From assembly GCF_004116955.1 (NCBI RefSeq), contig NZ_CP026362.1, positions 1,962,501-2,026,500 on the forward strand: a DNA stretch of 64,000 bases, given 5' to 3'. Both the position numbers and the translations under genes were made by a program. The notes beneath the pieces were generated by a model that ran no database searches, had not been told where the DNA came from, and was given only the letters and a program-made list of their open reading frames with translations. How positions within the stretch are numbered: the first letter of the stretch is position 1; each line of letters opens with the position of its first letter. This DNA is from Bacillus vallismortis (lineage in GTDB: Bacteria > Bacillota > Bacilli > Bacillales > Bacillaceae). Shown piece after piece: positions 27,046 to 36,052 of the stretch.

Positions 27046-27555
27046 TTGGCTAAATTTAAAAACGAAGAAAAAATCAACGCGGTCTTACGCTATATAAACG
27101 GCAACGAGAGTTTGCTTGTGATCGCAAATCATATTGGAGTGCATAAAAGGGTACTCCAATATTGGGTGAGAAAATATCAATATCACGGTGAAAAAGCGTT
27201 CTTAAAGTCATATACAAATTATCCAGTCCAATATAAACTAGACGTACTTGACTATATGAATGAACATGGGACGTCTATCTTAGAAACAGCTGCGATATTT
27301 AATTTGCCTTCTGACTCAACGCTTTGGAACTGGCAGCACGTAGTACAAACACAAGGAGCAGACGCCCTCAAAACAAAGAAAAAGGGGCGTCCGTCCATGA
27401 AAAAGAAAACAAGAAAGCAAGCACCAGCTATAGGCTCAATAGAAGCATTACAGGCGGAAAACGAACGGTTGCGTATGGAGAATGAGTATTTAAAAAAGTT
27501 GAATGCCTTAGTTCAAAACAAGGAACAATCACCAAACAAGACAAAGCGCAAGTAG
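27046..27555 (+). CDS. IS150-like transposase OrfA
   Basis: 169 residues from a TTG at 27046, 9 nt after GGAGGTG. Two helix-turn-helix-like segments (KINAVLRYINGNESLLVIAN and VQYKLDVLDYMNEHGTSILE) followed by a basic stretch (KTKKKGRPSMKKKTRK) and a leucine-zipper helix (IEALQAENERLRMENEYLKK). This length and double-HTH layout are typical of the IS150 group. The slippery heptamer lies in the LKK codons. Confidence 0.9.
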   Translation: MAKFKNEEKINAVLRYINGNESLLVIANHIGVHKRVLQYWVRKYQYHGEKAFLKSYTNYPVQYKLDVLDYMNEHGTSILETAAIFNLPSDSTLWNWQHVVQTQGADALKTKKKGRPSMKKKTRKQAPAIGSIEALQAENERLRMENEYLKKLNALVQNKEQSPNKTKRK

Positions 27556-27581
27556 TCTATGATTTAAGGCATAAGTATCCG

Positions 27582-28394
27582 GTGAAAGCACTTCTCAGGC
27601 TCGCAGGTATCCCACGCAGCACCTACTATTACTGCGTAAAGCATTTTGATCGCCCTGATCGAGATGCCGACATAAAAAAGATGGTTCAACTTATTTTTAA
27701 AGAACATCAAGGCCGGTATGGATACCGCCGTATTCGTGATGAACTAAAGAATCGGGGACGAAAGGTCAATCACAAGAAGGTGCAGCGCATCATGAAAGCC
27801 CTCGGACTAAAATGTATGATTCGAAAGAAGAAATATCGTTCATATAAAGGAACAATCGGCAAAGTGGCGCCTAACATTCTAGCGCGCAACTTTAAAGCTG
27901 AAAAGCCAAATGAAAAATGGGTCACGGACATGACGGAGTTCAAATTATTTGGGCAGAAGCTGTACGTATCGCCCGTATTAGATCTGTTTAATGGTGAGAT
28001 CATTACCTATACGATTGGTTTAAGGCCTGTTTATTCTCTTGTTTCTGTGATGCTTGATCAGGCATTCAAGCATTTGAAAGATGGGGACAAGCCCATTATG
28101 CATTCCGACCAAGGCTGGCATTACCAAATGAAGCATTATAGGCAAGCCTTAAAAGAACGCGGGATTACACAAAGCATGTCCCGAAAAGGCAACTGTTACG
28201 ATAACGCAGTGATCGAGAATTTCTTCGGCATCCTAAAGTCTGAATTTCTGTACCTAAAAGAATTTGAAAGTATCGAACACTTAAAGCAAGAACTTGAACG
28301 ATATATTGACTACTACAATCAAAAACGAATAAAGGCAAAACTAAAAGGCATGAGTCCGGTACAATACCGAACTCATGCCTCAAATACTGCCTAA
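27582..28394 (+). CDS. IS150-like transposase OrfB (DDE domain)
   Basis: 270 codons as a separate frame; the frame is open back to the slippery site at 27492-27498, so an OrfAB fusion is expected. HTH_21 part GRYGYRRIRDELKNRG, then the integrase core with Asp in WVTDMTEFKLFG, Asp in IMHSDQGWHYQ and Glu in DNAVIENFFGILKSE. All catalytic residues are present and the frame is intact. Confidence 0.92.
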   Translation: MKALLRLAGIPRSTYYYCVKHFDRPDRDADIKKMVQLIFKEHQGRYGYRRIRDELKNRGRKVNHKKVQRIMKALGLKCMIRKKKYRSYKGTIGKVAPNILARNFKAEKPNEKWVTDMTEFKLFGQKLYVSPVLDLFNGEIITYTIGLRPVYSLVSVMLDQAFKHLKDGDKPIMHSDQGWHYQMKHYRQALKERGITQSMSRKGNCYDNAVIENFFGILKSEFLYLKEFESIEHLKQELERYIDYYNQKRIKAKLKGMSPVQYRTHASNTA

Positions 28395-28429
28395 TGAAAA
28401 CCCGTGTCTAACTTTAGGGGGTCACTTCA

Positions 28430-28444
28430 CAGCAAGGCGTTTTT
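28430..28444. terminator. Right arm of the split ykoA/sipT terminator
   Basis: CAGCAAGGCGTTTTT; the first three bases are the duplicated target CAG. Confidence 0.82.
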
Positions 28445-29024
28445 ATTTTGTTTGGCGCATTTCATTAAACGGGAAAAAGACAAACTTCGATGTGCCGACA
28501 ATCCGTTTTTCCGCAATCAGCCCCAGCCCATTTCGGCTGTCCATTGAATTCAGCCGGTTATCTCCCATAACAAAATATTTGCCTTCGGGAACCTTAACCG
28601 GCCCAAAGTCGCCAGTCAGACTCACACCAAGTTTTTCTGCTTCCTTTTTATTTTGAGACAAGTAAGGCTCGGCTACTTTTTTTCCGTTTATATAAAGCGT
28701 ATCATCCTTCATTTGAACGGATTCCCCAGGCTTTCCGATCAATCTTTTGACGTAATGGATTTTAGACGTCTCACCATCGATAATGACGATATCTCCGCGT
28801 TCCAGTTCGCCGATATAATTGACTGTTTTATTCACAAACAGCCTTTCGCCGTCGTGTAATGTGGGATACATAGATGAACCTTCGACTAAATAAGGTTCAA
28901 ACAAAAAGTGACGGATCAAGAGAGCCAGCAGGACAGCGATGACAATTGCTTTTCCCCATTCCAAGTACGTATTGGTTTTTTTCTTTGCCGCTTCTTCAGT
29001 TTTCGTGTTTTTTTCCTCGGTCAA
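28443..29024 (-). CDS. sipT: Type I signal peptidase SipT
   Basis: 193 residues from a TTG at 29024 with GGAGG upstream. One N-terminal membrane helix (GKAIVIAVLLALLIRHFLF), then the extracytoplasmic serine/lysine protease domain: catalytic Ser in VEGSSMYPTLHDGERLFVNK, catalytic Lys in IHYVKRLIGKPGE, and box E GDNRLNSMDSRNGLG. It cleaves Sec and Tat signal peptides of secreted proteins and is one of the major peptidases of B. subtilis. Its 3' end is 13 bp from the IS, so its terminator is affected. Confidence 0.95.
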   Translation of the reverse strand: MTEEKNTKTEEAAKKKTNTYLEWGKAIVIAVLLALLIRHFLFEPYLVEGSSMYPTLHDGERLFVNKTVNYIGELERGDIVIIDGETSKIHYVKRLIGKPGESVQMKDDTLYINGKKVAEPYLSQNKKEAEKLGVSLTGDFGPVKVPEGKYFVMGDNRLNSMDSRNGLGLIAEKRIVGTSKFVFFPFNEMRQTK

Positions 29025-29132
29025 AGTGTTTCCTCCTAGACGGTTGCTATGTCAGTTGTTTCTCTTCTTTTACTTTATCATAAATGATTATAAAATACAT
29101 AACTTAACCGCGCTCCCGCCAGCAGGATAAAG

Positions 29133-29164
29133 AAAAAGCGCCCCTTCAAATGAGGGACGCTTTT
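29133..29164 (-). terminator. Terminator of the fru operon
   Basis: AAAAAGCG-CCCCT - loop - AGGGACGCTTTT, imperfect stem with T run on the minus strand, immediately downstream of fruA. Confidence 0.7.
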
Positions 29165-29167
29165 CTC

Positions 29168-31075
29168 TTATTTCTCTGTAACAGGTTTTTTAAGAATGCC
29201 GAGGATAATTGCCATCACGACAGCACCGATCACGATACTTAATAGGTAAAGCAGCGGATGGTTTGTAATGAAGGCTACGAATACTCCTCCGTGAGGTGCC
29301 GGAAGCGTTACACGGAAGAATTCAGTTAATCCGCCAGCAACAGCTGCACCAGCGACAGCAGCTGGAATGACGCGAAGCGGGTCAGCCGCAGCAAACGGGA
29401 TCGCTCCCTCTGTTACGAAAGCAGCACCCATGAAGTAGCATGTAATACCAGCTTCACGGTCACGCTGAGTGAATTTGTTTCGGAAAATTGTTGTTGCAAG
29501 TGCGATACCAAGCGGAGGAACCATACCCCCGGCCATGATCGCTGCGTGAGGCGCGTAGTTGCCTGCATCGATCATCGCGATACCGAACGTAAAGGCTGCT
29601 TTATTAAGCGGGCCGCCCATATCGATCGCCATCATACCGCCCAAAATAATACCCATTAATACAAGGTTGCCAGTTCCCAGGCTTTCAAGCCAATTGGTTA
29701 AGAAGTTCATAAATGCCGCTACCGGTGTATTCACAACGAAACGCATGATAATACCAGTTAAGAAAATACCAAACAGCGGATAGATTAATACAGGTTTCAG
29801 TCCATCAAGTGACTGCGGAATAAAGACAAATGCTTTTTTCAATAGAACAACGATATAACCAGCCAAGAATCCGGCAATTAAACCGCCTAAGAATCCAGCA
29901 TTTGCTTGAGTTGCCATAAATCCGCCGACCATACCAGGCGCAAAACCAGGACGGTCTGCTATACTCATTGCAATGAAACCGGCAAGAACAGCAACGATTA
30001 ATCCTAGTGCATTGTCACCGCCGATAAACTTAAGAGCAGCAGCAAACGTGTTGTAAGTAGGATCGTCCGGATTGGAAGAATTAATTCCCCAGAAGAATGA
30101 AATCGCAACGAGAATACCGCCGCCGACTACGAACGGAAGCATGTTGCTGACACCGCTCATCAGATGCTTATAAAACGTGCTTCCGATGCTGCCGCCAGAC
30201 TTGCCTCTCGCTTCATCATCATCGTTTGAAGCTGAAGAACCGCCGCCGCTGCCTTGGTAAACCGGCGCGTCTTGATTCATCGCTTTTTCGATAAGCTCTT
30301 GCGGGCGTCTGATACCTGCTGTAACAGGTACTTGAAGCACGCGCTTGCCTTTAAAGCGTTCCATTTCAACCTGCTTGTCCGCTGCGACAATGATAGCAGG
30401 CGCATCTTCAATTTCTTGGGCAGTCAGCTTGTGCTTAATACCGCTTGAACCATTTGTTTCGACCTTAATGTCCACGCCAAGCTCTTTCGCTTTTTCTTTC
30501 AGGGCGTCCGCAGCCATAAATGTGTGTGCAATGCCTGTCGGGCATGCAGTCACCGCTAGGATTTTCCCTTTTCCGGCAGGTGCTGGTGCCGCTTCTTCTT
30601 CTTCTTCCTCTTCGTCATCATCTTTATCGTGCTGATTAATAATGTCGATAATAGCATCTTCTGACTCAGCTTCAAGGAGCTGCTTGCGAATTTCTTCACG
30701 CATTAACAGCGTAGAAAGTCTTGACAATGCTTCAAGGTGAGTGTTGTTTGCGCCTTCAGTCGCCGCAATCATGAACACCAAGTGAGCCGGCTGGCCGTCT
30801 AATGATTCATAATCGACACCGTCTTTTGAACGTCCGAACGCGATCGCCGGGTTGATAACGCTTGCTGTTTTCGCATGCGGGATAGCGATTCCTTCACCGA
30901 TCCCCGTTGAGCTTTGGCTCTCGCGATTTAAAATGGCTTCCTTGTAGGCTTGGCGGTCATTTAATTTTCCGGCCTTATCAAGAACAGTGACCAATTCGTC
31001 AATCACATTTTCTTTTTCTTTGCTCTCAATATTAAGCTTTATTGTATGCTTCGTTAAAAGCTCAGTTATTTTCAC
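29168..31075 (-). CDS. fruA: PTS fructose transporter FruA, EIIABC
   Basis: 635 residues in three domains. IIA (1-150) with the phospho-His in GEGIAIPHAKT. An acidic linker (DKDDDEEEEEEEAAPAPAG). IIB (about 168-265) with the phospho-Cys in LAVTACPTGIAHTFMAAD. A Gly/Ser linker, then membrane domain IIC (about 300-630) with about nine or ten helices and the GGPLNKAAF motif. It imports fructose as fructose-1-phosphate. Last gene of fruRKA, 14 nt after fruK. Confidence 0.96.
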   Translation of the reverse strand: MKITELLTKHTIKLNIESKEKENVIDELVTVLDKAGKLNDRQAYKEAILNRESQSSTGIGEGIAIPHAKTASVINPAIAFGRSKDGVDYESLDGQPAHLVFMIAATEGANNTHLEALSRLSTLLMREEIRKQLLEAESEDAIIDIINQHDKDDDEEEEEEEAAPAPAGKGKILAVTACPTGIAHTFMAADALKEKAKELGVDIKVETNGSSGIKHKLTAQEIEDAPAIIVAADKQVEMERFKGKRVLQVPVTAGIRRPQELIEKAMNQDAPVYQGSGGGSSASNDDDEARGKSGGSIGSTFYKHLMSGVSNMLPFVVGGGILVAISFFWGINSSNPDDPTYNTFAAALKFIGGDNALGLIVAVLAGFIAMSIADRPGFAPGMVGGFMATQANAGFLGGLIAGFLAGYIVVLLKKAFVFIPQSLDGLKPVLIYPLFGIFLTGIIMRFVVNTPVAAFMNFLTNWLESLGTGNLVLMGIILGGMMAIDMGGPLNKAAFTFGIAMIDAGNYAPHAAIMAGGMVPPLGIALATTIFRNKFTQRDREAGITCYFMGAAFVTEGAIPFAAADPLRVIPAAVAGAAVAGGLTEFFRVTLPAPHGGVFVAFITNHPLLYLLSIVIGAVVMAIILGILKKPVTEK

Positions 31076-31089
31076 TTTTGTTTCCTCCT

Positions 31090-32001
31090 CTATAGACGTG
31101 TGACCTTAACTTCAGGAAGAAGCTGCTGGACAAATTCTTCTGTTCCGAGTTCTTCAGAGAACGCGGTAGCGCTGCCTGATGTAACACCTAAACGGAATGC
31201 TTCTTCAAGCTGCAGCTGTTTGGAAATACCGGCCAAAAAGCCTGCAACGACGGAATCTCCCGCTCCGACTGAGTTGACCAATTTCCCCTTCGGTACGTTA
31301 GCAAAATAAACAGCTTCTTTCGTAAATAGAAGCGCTCCGTCTCCTGCCATGGATACGATTACATGTTCTGCCCCTTGTTCTACAAGTTTTTTTCCATATG
31401 GGACAGCTTCTTCAACAGATGTAATGGTCGTGCCGAACATTTCTCCAAGCTCATGATGGTTTGGCTTCATCAAAAACGGTTTCATTTCTGTCGCTTTCAT
31501 AAGCGCCTCACCAGAGATATCCAGAACAACACGCGCGTTCTGCTTTGTGCAGGCCTCCGCGATTTTTTCGTAAGTATCGTGAGGCAATGAAGATGGAATG
31601 CTTCCTGCTAGGACGACAATATCTCCCTCTTGCAAAGACTGGAACTGTTCTAAAAAGGCTTTGAAATCTTCATTCGAAATTGTTGGTCCCTGACCGTTAA
31701 TTTCAGTTTCATCACCCGTTTTTAGCTTAACGTTGATACGGGTATCTTCTTTCACTTCAGAAAAAGCTGTTTCCAGGTTTTCTTTCTGCAAAAATGTTTT
31801 GATATATTCTCCGGTAAACCCGCCGACGAATCCGAGCGCTTTAGACGGTACATGGTGTCTTTTGAGCAGTCTCGATACGTTGATGCCTTTGCCCCCTGGA
31901 TACTTTGTATCGTATGCGGAACGGTTCAGGCCTCCTAGAGTAAAATCTTCAACGTGAACAATATAATCGACAGATGGATTAAGTGTTACAGTGTAAATCA
32001 T
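31090..32001 (-). CDS. fruK: 1-phosphofructokinase FruK
   Basis: 303 residues, PfkB/ribokinase family. N-terminal signature TLNPSVDYIVHVEDF and KYPGGKGINVSRLLKRH, C-terminal ATP/catalytic motif LVNSVGAGDSVVAGFLAG with the catalytic Asp in GAGDS. It phosphorylates fructose-1-phosphate to fructose-1,6-bisphosphate. Its ATG overlaps the fruR stop codon (ATGA), so translation is coupled. Confidence 0.96.
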   Translation of the reverse strand: MIYTVTLNPSVDYIVHVEDFTLGGLNRSAYDTKYPGGKGINVSRLLKRHHVPSKALGFVGGFTGEYIKTFLQKENLETAFSEVKEDTRINVKLKTGDETEINGQGPTISNEDFKAFLEQFQSLQEGDIVVLAGSIPSSLPHDTYEKIAEACTKQNARVVLDISGEALMKATEMKPFLMKPNHHELGEMFGTTITSVEEAVPYGKKLVEQGAEHVIVSMAGDGALLFTKEAVYFANVPKGKLVNSVGAGDSVVAGFLAGISKQLQLEEAFRLGVTSGSATAFSEELGTEEFVQQLLPEVKVTRL

Positions 32002-32753
32002 GGTTTCACTACCTTTACGACAGTTTTTTCTTGGTAATTATCGAATGTAAGCTCTTCAGCGTCAGTCGTAATGATTGTTGCGTCGCCCATTCCAGCGAAT
32101 GCCGAAAATGAAATTTCTCCGAATTTCGAAGGGTCTGCTAAGACGTAAGCGTGTTTTGCCTGTTTGACAGCTTTCTGTTTTAAAAGGGCCTCATCAGGGT
32201 CCGGCGTTGTGAATCCAGCCTCTGTATGGACACCGTTTGTCCCCAGAAAACTCTTGTCGAATCTGTATTGATCCATGGCAACCAGTGAAGCGCCTCCAAT
32301 AACCGCGCCCGTTCTGTGCTTTACGTATCCTCCAAGCAAGTAAAAAGAAATTTCTTTCCTTATTAGTGCTTCGATATGCATCGCCCCGTTTGTGACTACA
32401 ACAATATCTTTGCTTTTATCCATAAAATCAATCATGTGCAAAGTCGTCGTGCCTGCATCAAGGTAAATGCAATCTCCTTCTTCTAAAAGGGAAACTGCTT
32501 TTTCAGCAATTTTCAATTTATCGTGAAGGTTTTTGGATGATTTTTCAAGCATATCGGGTTCAAGTCTGATATCGGAAAGCTTGGCTGCTCCCCCATGAAC
32601 ACGCTTTAAAAAACCGCGTTCTTCAAGTGTTGATAAATCTCTTCTGATTGTTGATTCAGAAGCGTTTGTAAGATTTATGAGCTCTTGAATTTTGACAACA
32701 TCATGCTTTTCTATTTGATCAATAATCAATTGATGCCGTTCAGGAGTTAGCAT
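31998..32753 (-). CDS. fruR: DeoR-family repressor FruR of the fructose operon
   Basis: 251 residues. N-terminal DeoR winged helix-turn-helix (ERHQLIIDQIEKHDVVKI ... SESTIRRDLSTLEERGFLKRVHGGA), then the DeoR C-terminal sensor domain with DAGTTTLHMIDF, GGAS and LADPSKFGEIS, which in this family binds sugar phosphates, here probably fructose-1-phosphate. AGGAGGTGAAGC precedes the ATG. First gene of fruRKA. Confidence 0.94.
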   Translation of the reverse strand: MLTPERHQLIIDQIEKHDVVKIQELINLTNASESTIRRDLSTLEERGFLKRVHGGAAKLSDIRLEPDMLEKSSKNLHDKLKIAEKAVSLLEEGDCIYLDAGTTTLHMIDFMDKSKDIVVVTNGAMHIEALIRKEISFYLLGGYVKHRTGAVIGGASLVAMDQYRFDKSFLGTNGVHTEAGFTTPDPDEALLKQKAVKQAKHAYVLADPSKFGEISFSAFAGMGDATIITTDAEELTFDNYQEKTVVKVVKP

Positions 32754-32767
32754 GCTTCACCTCCTAA

Positions 32768-32781
32768 TGAAAACGTATTCA
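32768..32781. promoter_or_regulatory. Candidate cre (CcpA) site in the fruR leader
   Basis: TGAAAACGTATTCA differs from TGWAANCGNTNWCA at one position. It lies between the predicted transcription start and the fruR ribosome binding site, where bound CcpA would act as a roadblock. Confidence 0.45.
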
Positions 32782-32791
32782 TTTTGAATAC
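32775..32791. promoter_or_regulatory. Candidate FruR operator (inverted repeat)
   Basis: GTATTC-ATTTT-GAATAC, a perfect 6-bp inverted repeat with 5-nt spacer, covering about +1 to +17 of the predicted fruR transcript. Confidence 0.5.
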
Positions 32792-32797
32792 AATTTC

Positions 32798-32826
32798 ATT
32801 GTAAACGCTTTTTTCAATTTAGGCAA
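32798..32826 (-). promoter_or_regulatory. Promoter of fruRKA
   Basis: Minus strand TTGCCT (32821-32826), 17-nt spacer, TACAAT (32798-32803); start near 32791. The rest of 32827-33003 is AT-rich with no gene. Confidence 0.6.
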
Positions 32827-33003
32827 CTAAAATCATTCAAATTCATTCAATAACTATCAAAATCTTTCACGTTTCTCCATATTAACGTATGTCTATACGG
32901 TTTGTAAACTGTAAATTCGACAAAAATAAGGACAATTGTACGACATTTTCTTCTTATTTTAATGAAAAAAGTCTTTTATATTCATAGTAGAAAAACGGAA
33001 CAT

Positions 33004-33031
33004 AAAAAAACCTCATGCATATTGCATGAGG
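33004..33031 (-). terminator. Terminator of yknWXYZ
   Basis: CCTCATGCA-TAT-TGCATGAGG with a run of seven T on the minus strand, directly after the yknZ stop. Confidence 0.85.
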
Positions 33032-34225
33032 CTACTCGTAACGCAGTGCTTCAATCGGATCAAGCTTTGCGGCTTTATTTGCGGGAAGCATGCCGAAAAT
33101 CACTCCAATGAGCATACTGAACAGCACGCCCCCGCCTACAACCTGCCAGGATATGAGTGACGGCCAGCCCGCAATGGCGGAAACAAGCGAGGCCCCTCCA
33201 TATCCGATTCCAATCCCAATCAGTCCTCCGATCAGTGTCAGTACGACTGATTCAATTAAAAACTGAGTCAAAATCTGTCCTCTCGTCGCACCGAGTGATT
33301 TTCTGATTCCGATTTCTCGCGTCCGTTCTGTGACTGATACGAGCATAATATTCATGACACCGATCCCGCCGACCAAAAGAGAGATGCCTGCAATTGAGCC
33401 GATAATCGTCGTCATAATCGCTGTTACTTTGCCGATCCCGGCCGCAATCTCTTCCATGTTCATCACTTGATATGAATCCTCTGTGCCATGATTGTCATTC
33501 ACCAGCTGTGTTGCTTCTTTTCCAGCTGTTTTTATGTCGTCTGCTGATTCGACTTGCAAGGATACGTTACTGAAATCACTTGTGCCAAAAGAGGATTTCA
33601 TCATATTAAATGGCACATACATTTCACTCAAACCGAAAGAAAGCAAGCCTGTTTCTTTTTTCAGCACGCCGATGATTTCAACAGGCTGTCCGTTGATCCA
33701 GACCACTTCTCCAAGAGGGGATGCTTTATCAAACAGCTCTTCAGCCATCTTTTCAGAGATTACTCCGGCTCTTTTCCCCGCAAAAAAATCATGATCGGTA
33801 AAGGTTCTGCCGCTTTCGATTTTTAAAGAATTGACATTCATGTATCCATCGTTTATCCCGTTAACGGTAACATCCGTTTCTTCCTCATGATAACGTGCTT
33901 TCATACTTTCAGAAGTCGAGGCAACAACTTGTTTGATGCCCTCTATCTCTTTTAATCCTTTGATATCATTTTCTGTAAAAGTAGATTCTGCTAAGGCGTT
34001 CGGATTGCTTGCAAGCTCCTCATCGCTTGGCATATAGTACAGCTCCACGGTATTGCCCGGGCCGCTGATCGACTGCTTCAACATTTGCTCGCCGCCCTGT
34101 CCTACCGCAACCACGACGATGACAGAGCCTACACCAATGATAATGCCGAGCATCGTTAGAATCGAACGCATTTTATGGGCAAGGACGGAGCTTAAAGCCA
34201 TTCTAATGTTCTCTAACAGGCTCAT
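33032..34225 (-). CDS. yknZ: YknZ, MacB-type ABC transporter permease
   Basis: 397 residues. One N-terminal helix (ILTMLGIIIGVGSVIVVVAVG), a large extracytoplasmic MacB_PCD domain (about 45-240), then three C-terminal helices of the FtsX-like domain (SIAGISLLVGGIGVMNIMLVSVTERTREIGI ...). With YknY (ATPase), YknX (adaptor) and YknW it forms the exporter that protects B. subtilis against the SdpC toxin. It overlaps yknY by 4 nt. Confidence 0.93.
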   Translation of the reverse strand: MSLLENIRMALSSVLAHKMRSILTMLGIIIGVGSVIVVVAVGQGGEQMLKQSISGPGNTVELYYMPSDEELASNPNALAESTFTENDIKGLKEIEGIKQVVASTSESMKARYHEEETDVTVNGINDGYMNVNSLKIESGRTFTDHDFFAGKRAGVISEKMAEELFDKASPLGEVVWINGQPVEIIGVLKKETGLLSFGLSEMYVPFNMMKSSFGTSDFSNVSLQVESADDIKTAGKEATQLVNDNHGTEDSYQVMNMEEIAAGIGKVTAIMTTIIGSIAGISLLVGGIGVMNIMLVSVTERTREIGIRKSLGATRGQILTQFLIESVVLTLIGGLIGIGIGYGGASLVSAIAGWPSLISWQVVGGGVLFSMLIGVIFGMLPANKAAKLDPIEALRYE

Positions 34226-34914
34226 TCTCCCACGCTCCTTTGTCCGGAGCTGGCAGGAACAATGTGTCCGTCACGCACCATGACGATTCGATTCGTGCAA
34301 TCTGCGACTTCCGGTTCGTGCGTAACAAGAACGATTGTCGTTCCCTCGGCATTTAATTCTGTAAATTGTTCCATAATCGCCACGCTTGTTTTCGTGTCCA
34401 GCGCGCCGGTCGGTTCATCTGCTAAAATCAATTTTGGCTCATTCACGATTGCCCTCGCAATGGCTACCCGCTGCTTCTGCCCGCCCGACAGCTCGTTGGG
34501 CATGTGGAGCATTCGATTGGCTAATCCGACCTTCTCCAACGCTCTCTCAGCCCGCTCTTGTCGTTCTTTTTTGCCTATACCGGAATAAATCATCGGCAGC
34601 TCGACATTTTTTTTTGCGTTCAGCCGCGGAAGAAGCTGAAATTGCTGAAATACAAAACCGATGGACCGGTTACGGACTGCCGCCAGCTCTTTATCTTTAT
34701 ATGAAGAAATGTCTTCGCCGTCCAATTTATACGTACCGGAAGTCGGCCGGTCAAGACAGCCGATAATATTCATGATCGTCGATTTCCCTGATCCTGACGG
34801 CCCCATAATCGAGACATATTCCCCCTGATGAATGTCCAAATCAATAGAATGGAGAACATCAAACGTTTCCCTGCCGATCTGATAGCTTTTTCTCACATTA
34901 GAAAGCTGAATCAT
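34222..34914 (-). CDS. yknY: YknY, ABC transporter ATPase (MacB/LolD type)
   Basis: 230 residues, one ABC domain: Walker A IMGPSGSGKSTIMNIIG (about 36-52), Q loop, signature LSGGQKQRVAIARAI, Walker B KLILADEPTGALD and His switch VLVTHE. It energises YknXZ. Its start abuts the yknX stop and its end overlaps yknZ, so the genes are cotranscribed and probably translationally coupled. Confidence 0.94.
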   Translation of the reverse strand: MIQLSNVRKSYQIGRETFDVLHSIDLDIHQGEYVSIMGPSGSGKSTIMNIIGCLDRPTSGTYKLDGEDISSYKDKELAAVRNRSIGFVFQQFQLLPRLNAKKNVELPMIYSGIGKKERQERAERALEKVGLANRMLHMPNELSGGQKQRVAIARAIVNEPKLILADEPTGALDTKTSVAIMEQFTELNAEGTTIVLVTHEPEVADCTNRIVMVRDGHIVPASSGQRSVGE

Positions 34915-36048
34915 TTATGCTTTCACTTCCGTTCCATCGGTCAACTGATCAGAGGGATTCAAAATGACTTGATCCTCTTGAGAAACCCCCTCTTTAATCT
35001 CTGTCAGATCATCTGTAACTTCACCGATTTTGACATCAACTCGTTTTGCTTTTCCGTCTTTTACTGTATATACATAATATTGATCATCTTCTTTTTTGAC
35101 TGCCTTTGAAGGAAGCGTATTTGCTTTCCGCTTATCTGTTTCAATATTCATGATGAATTTAAAGCCAGGCTTTCCTTCTGGAAGATCCCCTTTTATTTTC
35201 ACTTGAAGCGGATATTGGACCGCTTGTTCTGTTCCTTGTACCGCAGTGCTGTCCTGCTGATCCGGAACAAGTCCGACTGCGGACACTGTGCCTTTCCATG
35301 TTTTATCCTGAATAACATCTGAAGTGAGTGTGACCTTCTGGCCTTTCTTGACTTTCAGTGTATCGTATTCAGACAATTTCCCTGAGACGACAAGGTCTTT
35401 TGGATTGCCGATATGTATGACAGGCTCTTGAATATCTGATTTTTTGGATGCCGCTTCTTGGTTGACACTAATAACGGTACCTTCGATTTCGCTTTTGACT
35501 TCAAGATCTGACACCCGATTGGCAAGTGACTGCCGCTGGAGCTCGGTTTGTTTTAATTCGATCTCAGTTGTTTTTTTCTGCATTTGAAGCTCCGTCCGCT
35601 CAGATTCAATTTGTTTTTCTGCTTCTTTCTTTCCAACCTGTTTTGCCAGTTCTTTTTCTTTATGATTTAATGCTTTTAATTTTTCTTCAATTTGGTCAAT
35701 TTGAAGCTGGTTGGATTCAGCCGTTAACCGGTTCTGTTCTTTTTCAAGGCTCAGCTGCTCATTTGTATAGGTGACTAAAGGCGTTCCCTTTTTCACTTTG
35801 TCGCCTTCTTTCACTTTAATGTCTTCTAATGTCCCTTTATCGGCTTCATAAAAGACATACTGTTCATTTGAAAATTGCAGGGTCCCGGGAACCATAACCG
35901 TTGACGAGATTTCTTTTTCTTCAAGACCTCCCGCCTCTATCTTCTGTCCGGCGCTGCCGCTTGCCGGGGCGGCAGACCGGTATATATTGATTCCAATGAA
36001 AAGTGCAACTAAAACTGCGATTCCAATTCCGATCCAGACTTTTTTCAT
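34915..36048 (-). CDS. yknX: YknX, membrane-fusion/adaptor protein of the YknWXYZ exporter
   Basis: 377 residues from the ATG at 36048 (MKKVWIGIGIAVLVALFIGI), four codons inside the longer frame, matching the known length. An N-terminal membrane anchor is followed by a biotinyl-lipoyl-like half (YEADKGTLEDIKVKEGDKVKKGTPLVTYTNEQ), a long alpha-helical hairpin (about 100-190, Glu/Lys/Gln rich), the second lipoyl half (VKSEIEGTVISVNQ) and beta-barrel domains, as in HlyD/MacA proteins. Confidence 0.93.
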   Translation of the reverse strand: MKKVWIGIGIAVLVALFIGINIYRSAAPASGSAGQKIEAGGLEEKEISSTVMVPGTLQFSNEQYVFYEADKGTLEDIKVKEGDKVKKGTPLVTYTNEQLSLEKEQNRLTAESNQLQIDQIEEKLKALNHKEKELAKQVGKKEAEKQIESERTELQMQKKTTEIELKQTELQRQSLANRVSDLEVKSEIEGTVISVNQEAASKKSDIQEPVIHIGNPKDLVVSGKLSEYDTLKVKKGQKVTLTSDVIQDKTWKGTVSAVGLVPDQQDSTAVQGTEQAVQYPLQVKIKGDLPEGKPGFKFIMNIETDKRKANTLPSKAVKKEDDQYYVYTVKDGKAKRVDVKIGEVTDDLTEIKEGVSQEDQVILNPSDQLTDGTEVKA

Positions 36049-36052
36049 GATG

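Larger units (their letters stand above)
26992..28429 (+). mobile_element. IS3-family (IS150-like) insertion sequence, 1438 bp
   Basis: It begins TGAAGTGCACCCCAAATTTT and ends with an imperfect inverted copy; about 25 bp match with a few differences, and TG...CA termini. It is flanked by a 3-bp direct repeat CAG (26989-26991 and 28430-28432), usual for this family. It carries orfA and orfB with an A AAA AAG frameshift site at 27492-27498. Size and layout agree with the IS150 group. It is a different element from the two 1286-bp copies. The insertion lies within the ykoA/sipT terminator. Confidence 0.93.

Noticed and set aside
30583..30622. Possible simple-sequence repeat in fruA (GAA-rich on the coding strand)
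   Set aside because: It is the acidic IIA-IIB linker of FruA (run of Glu codons), a normal feature of this protein.
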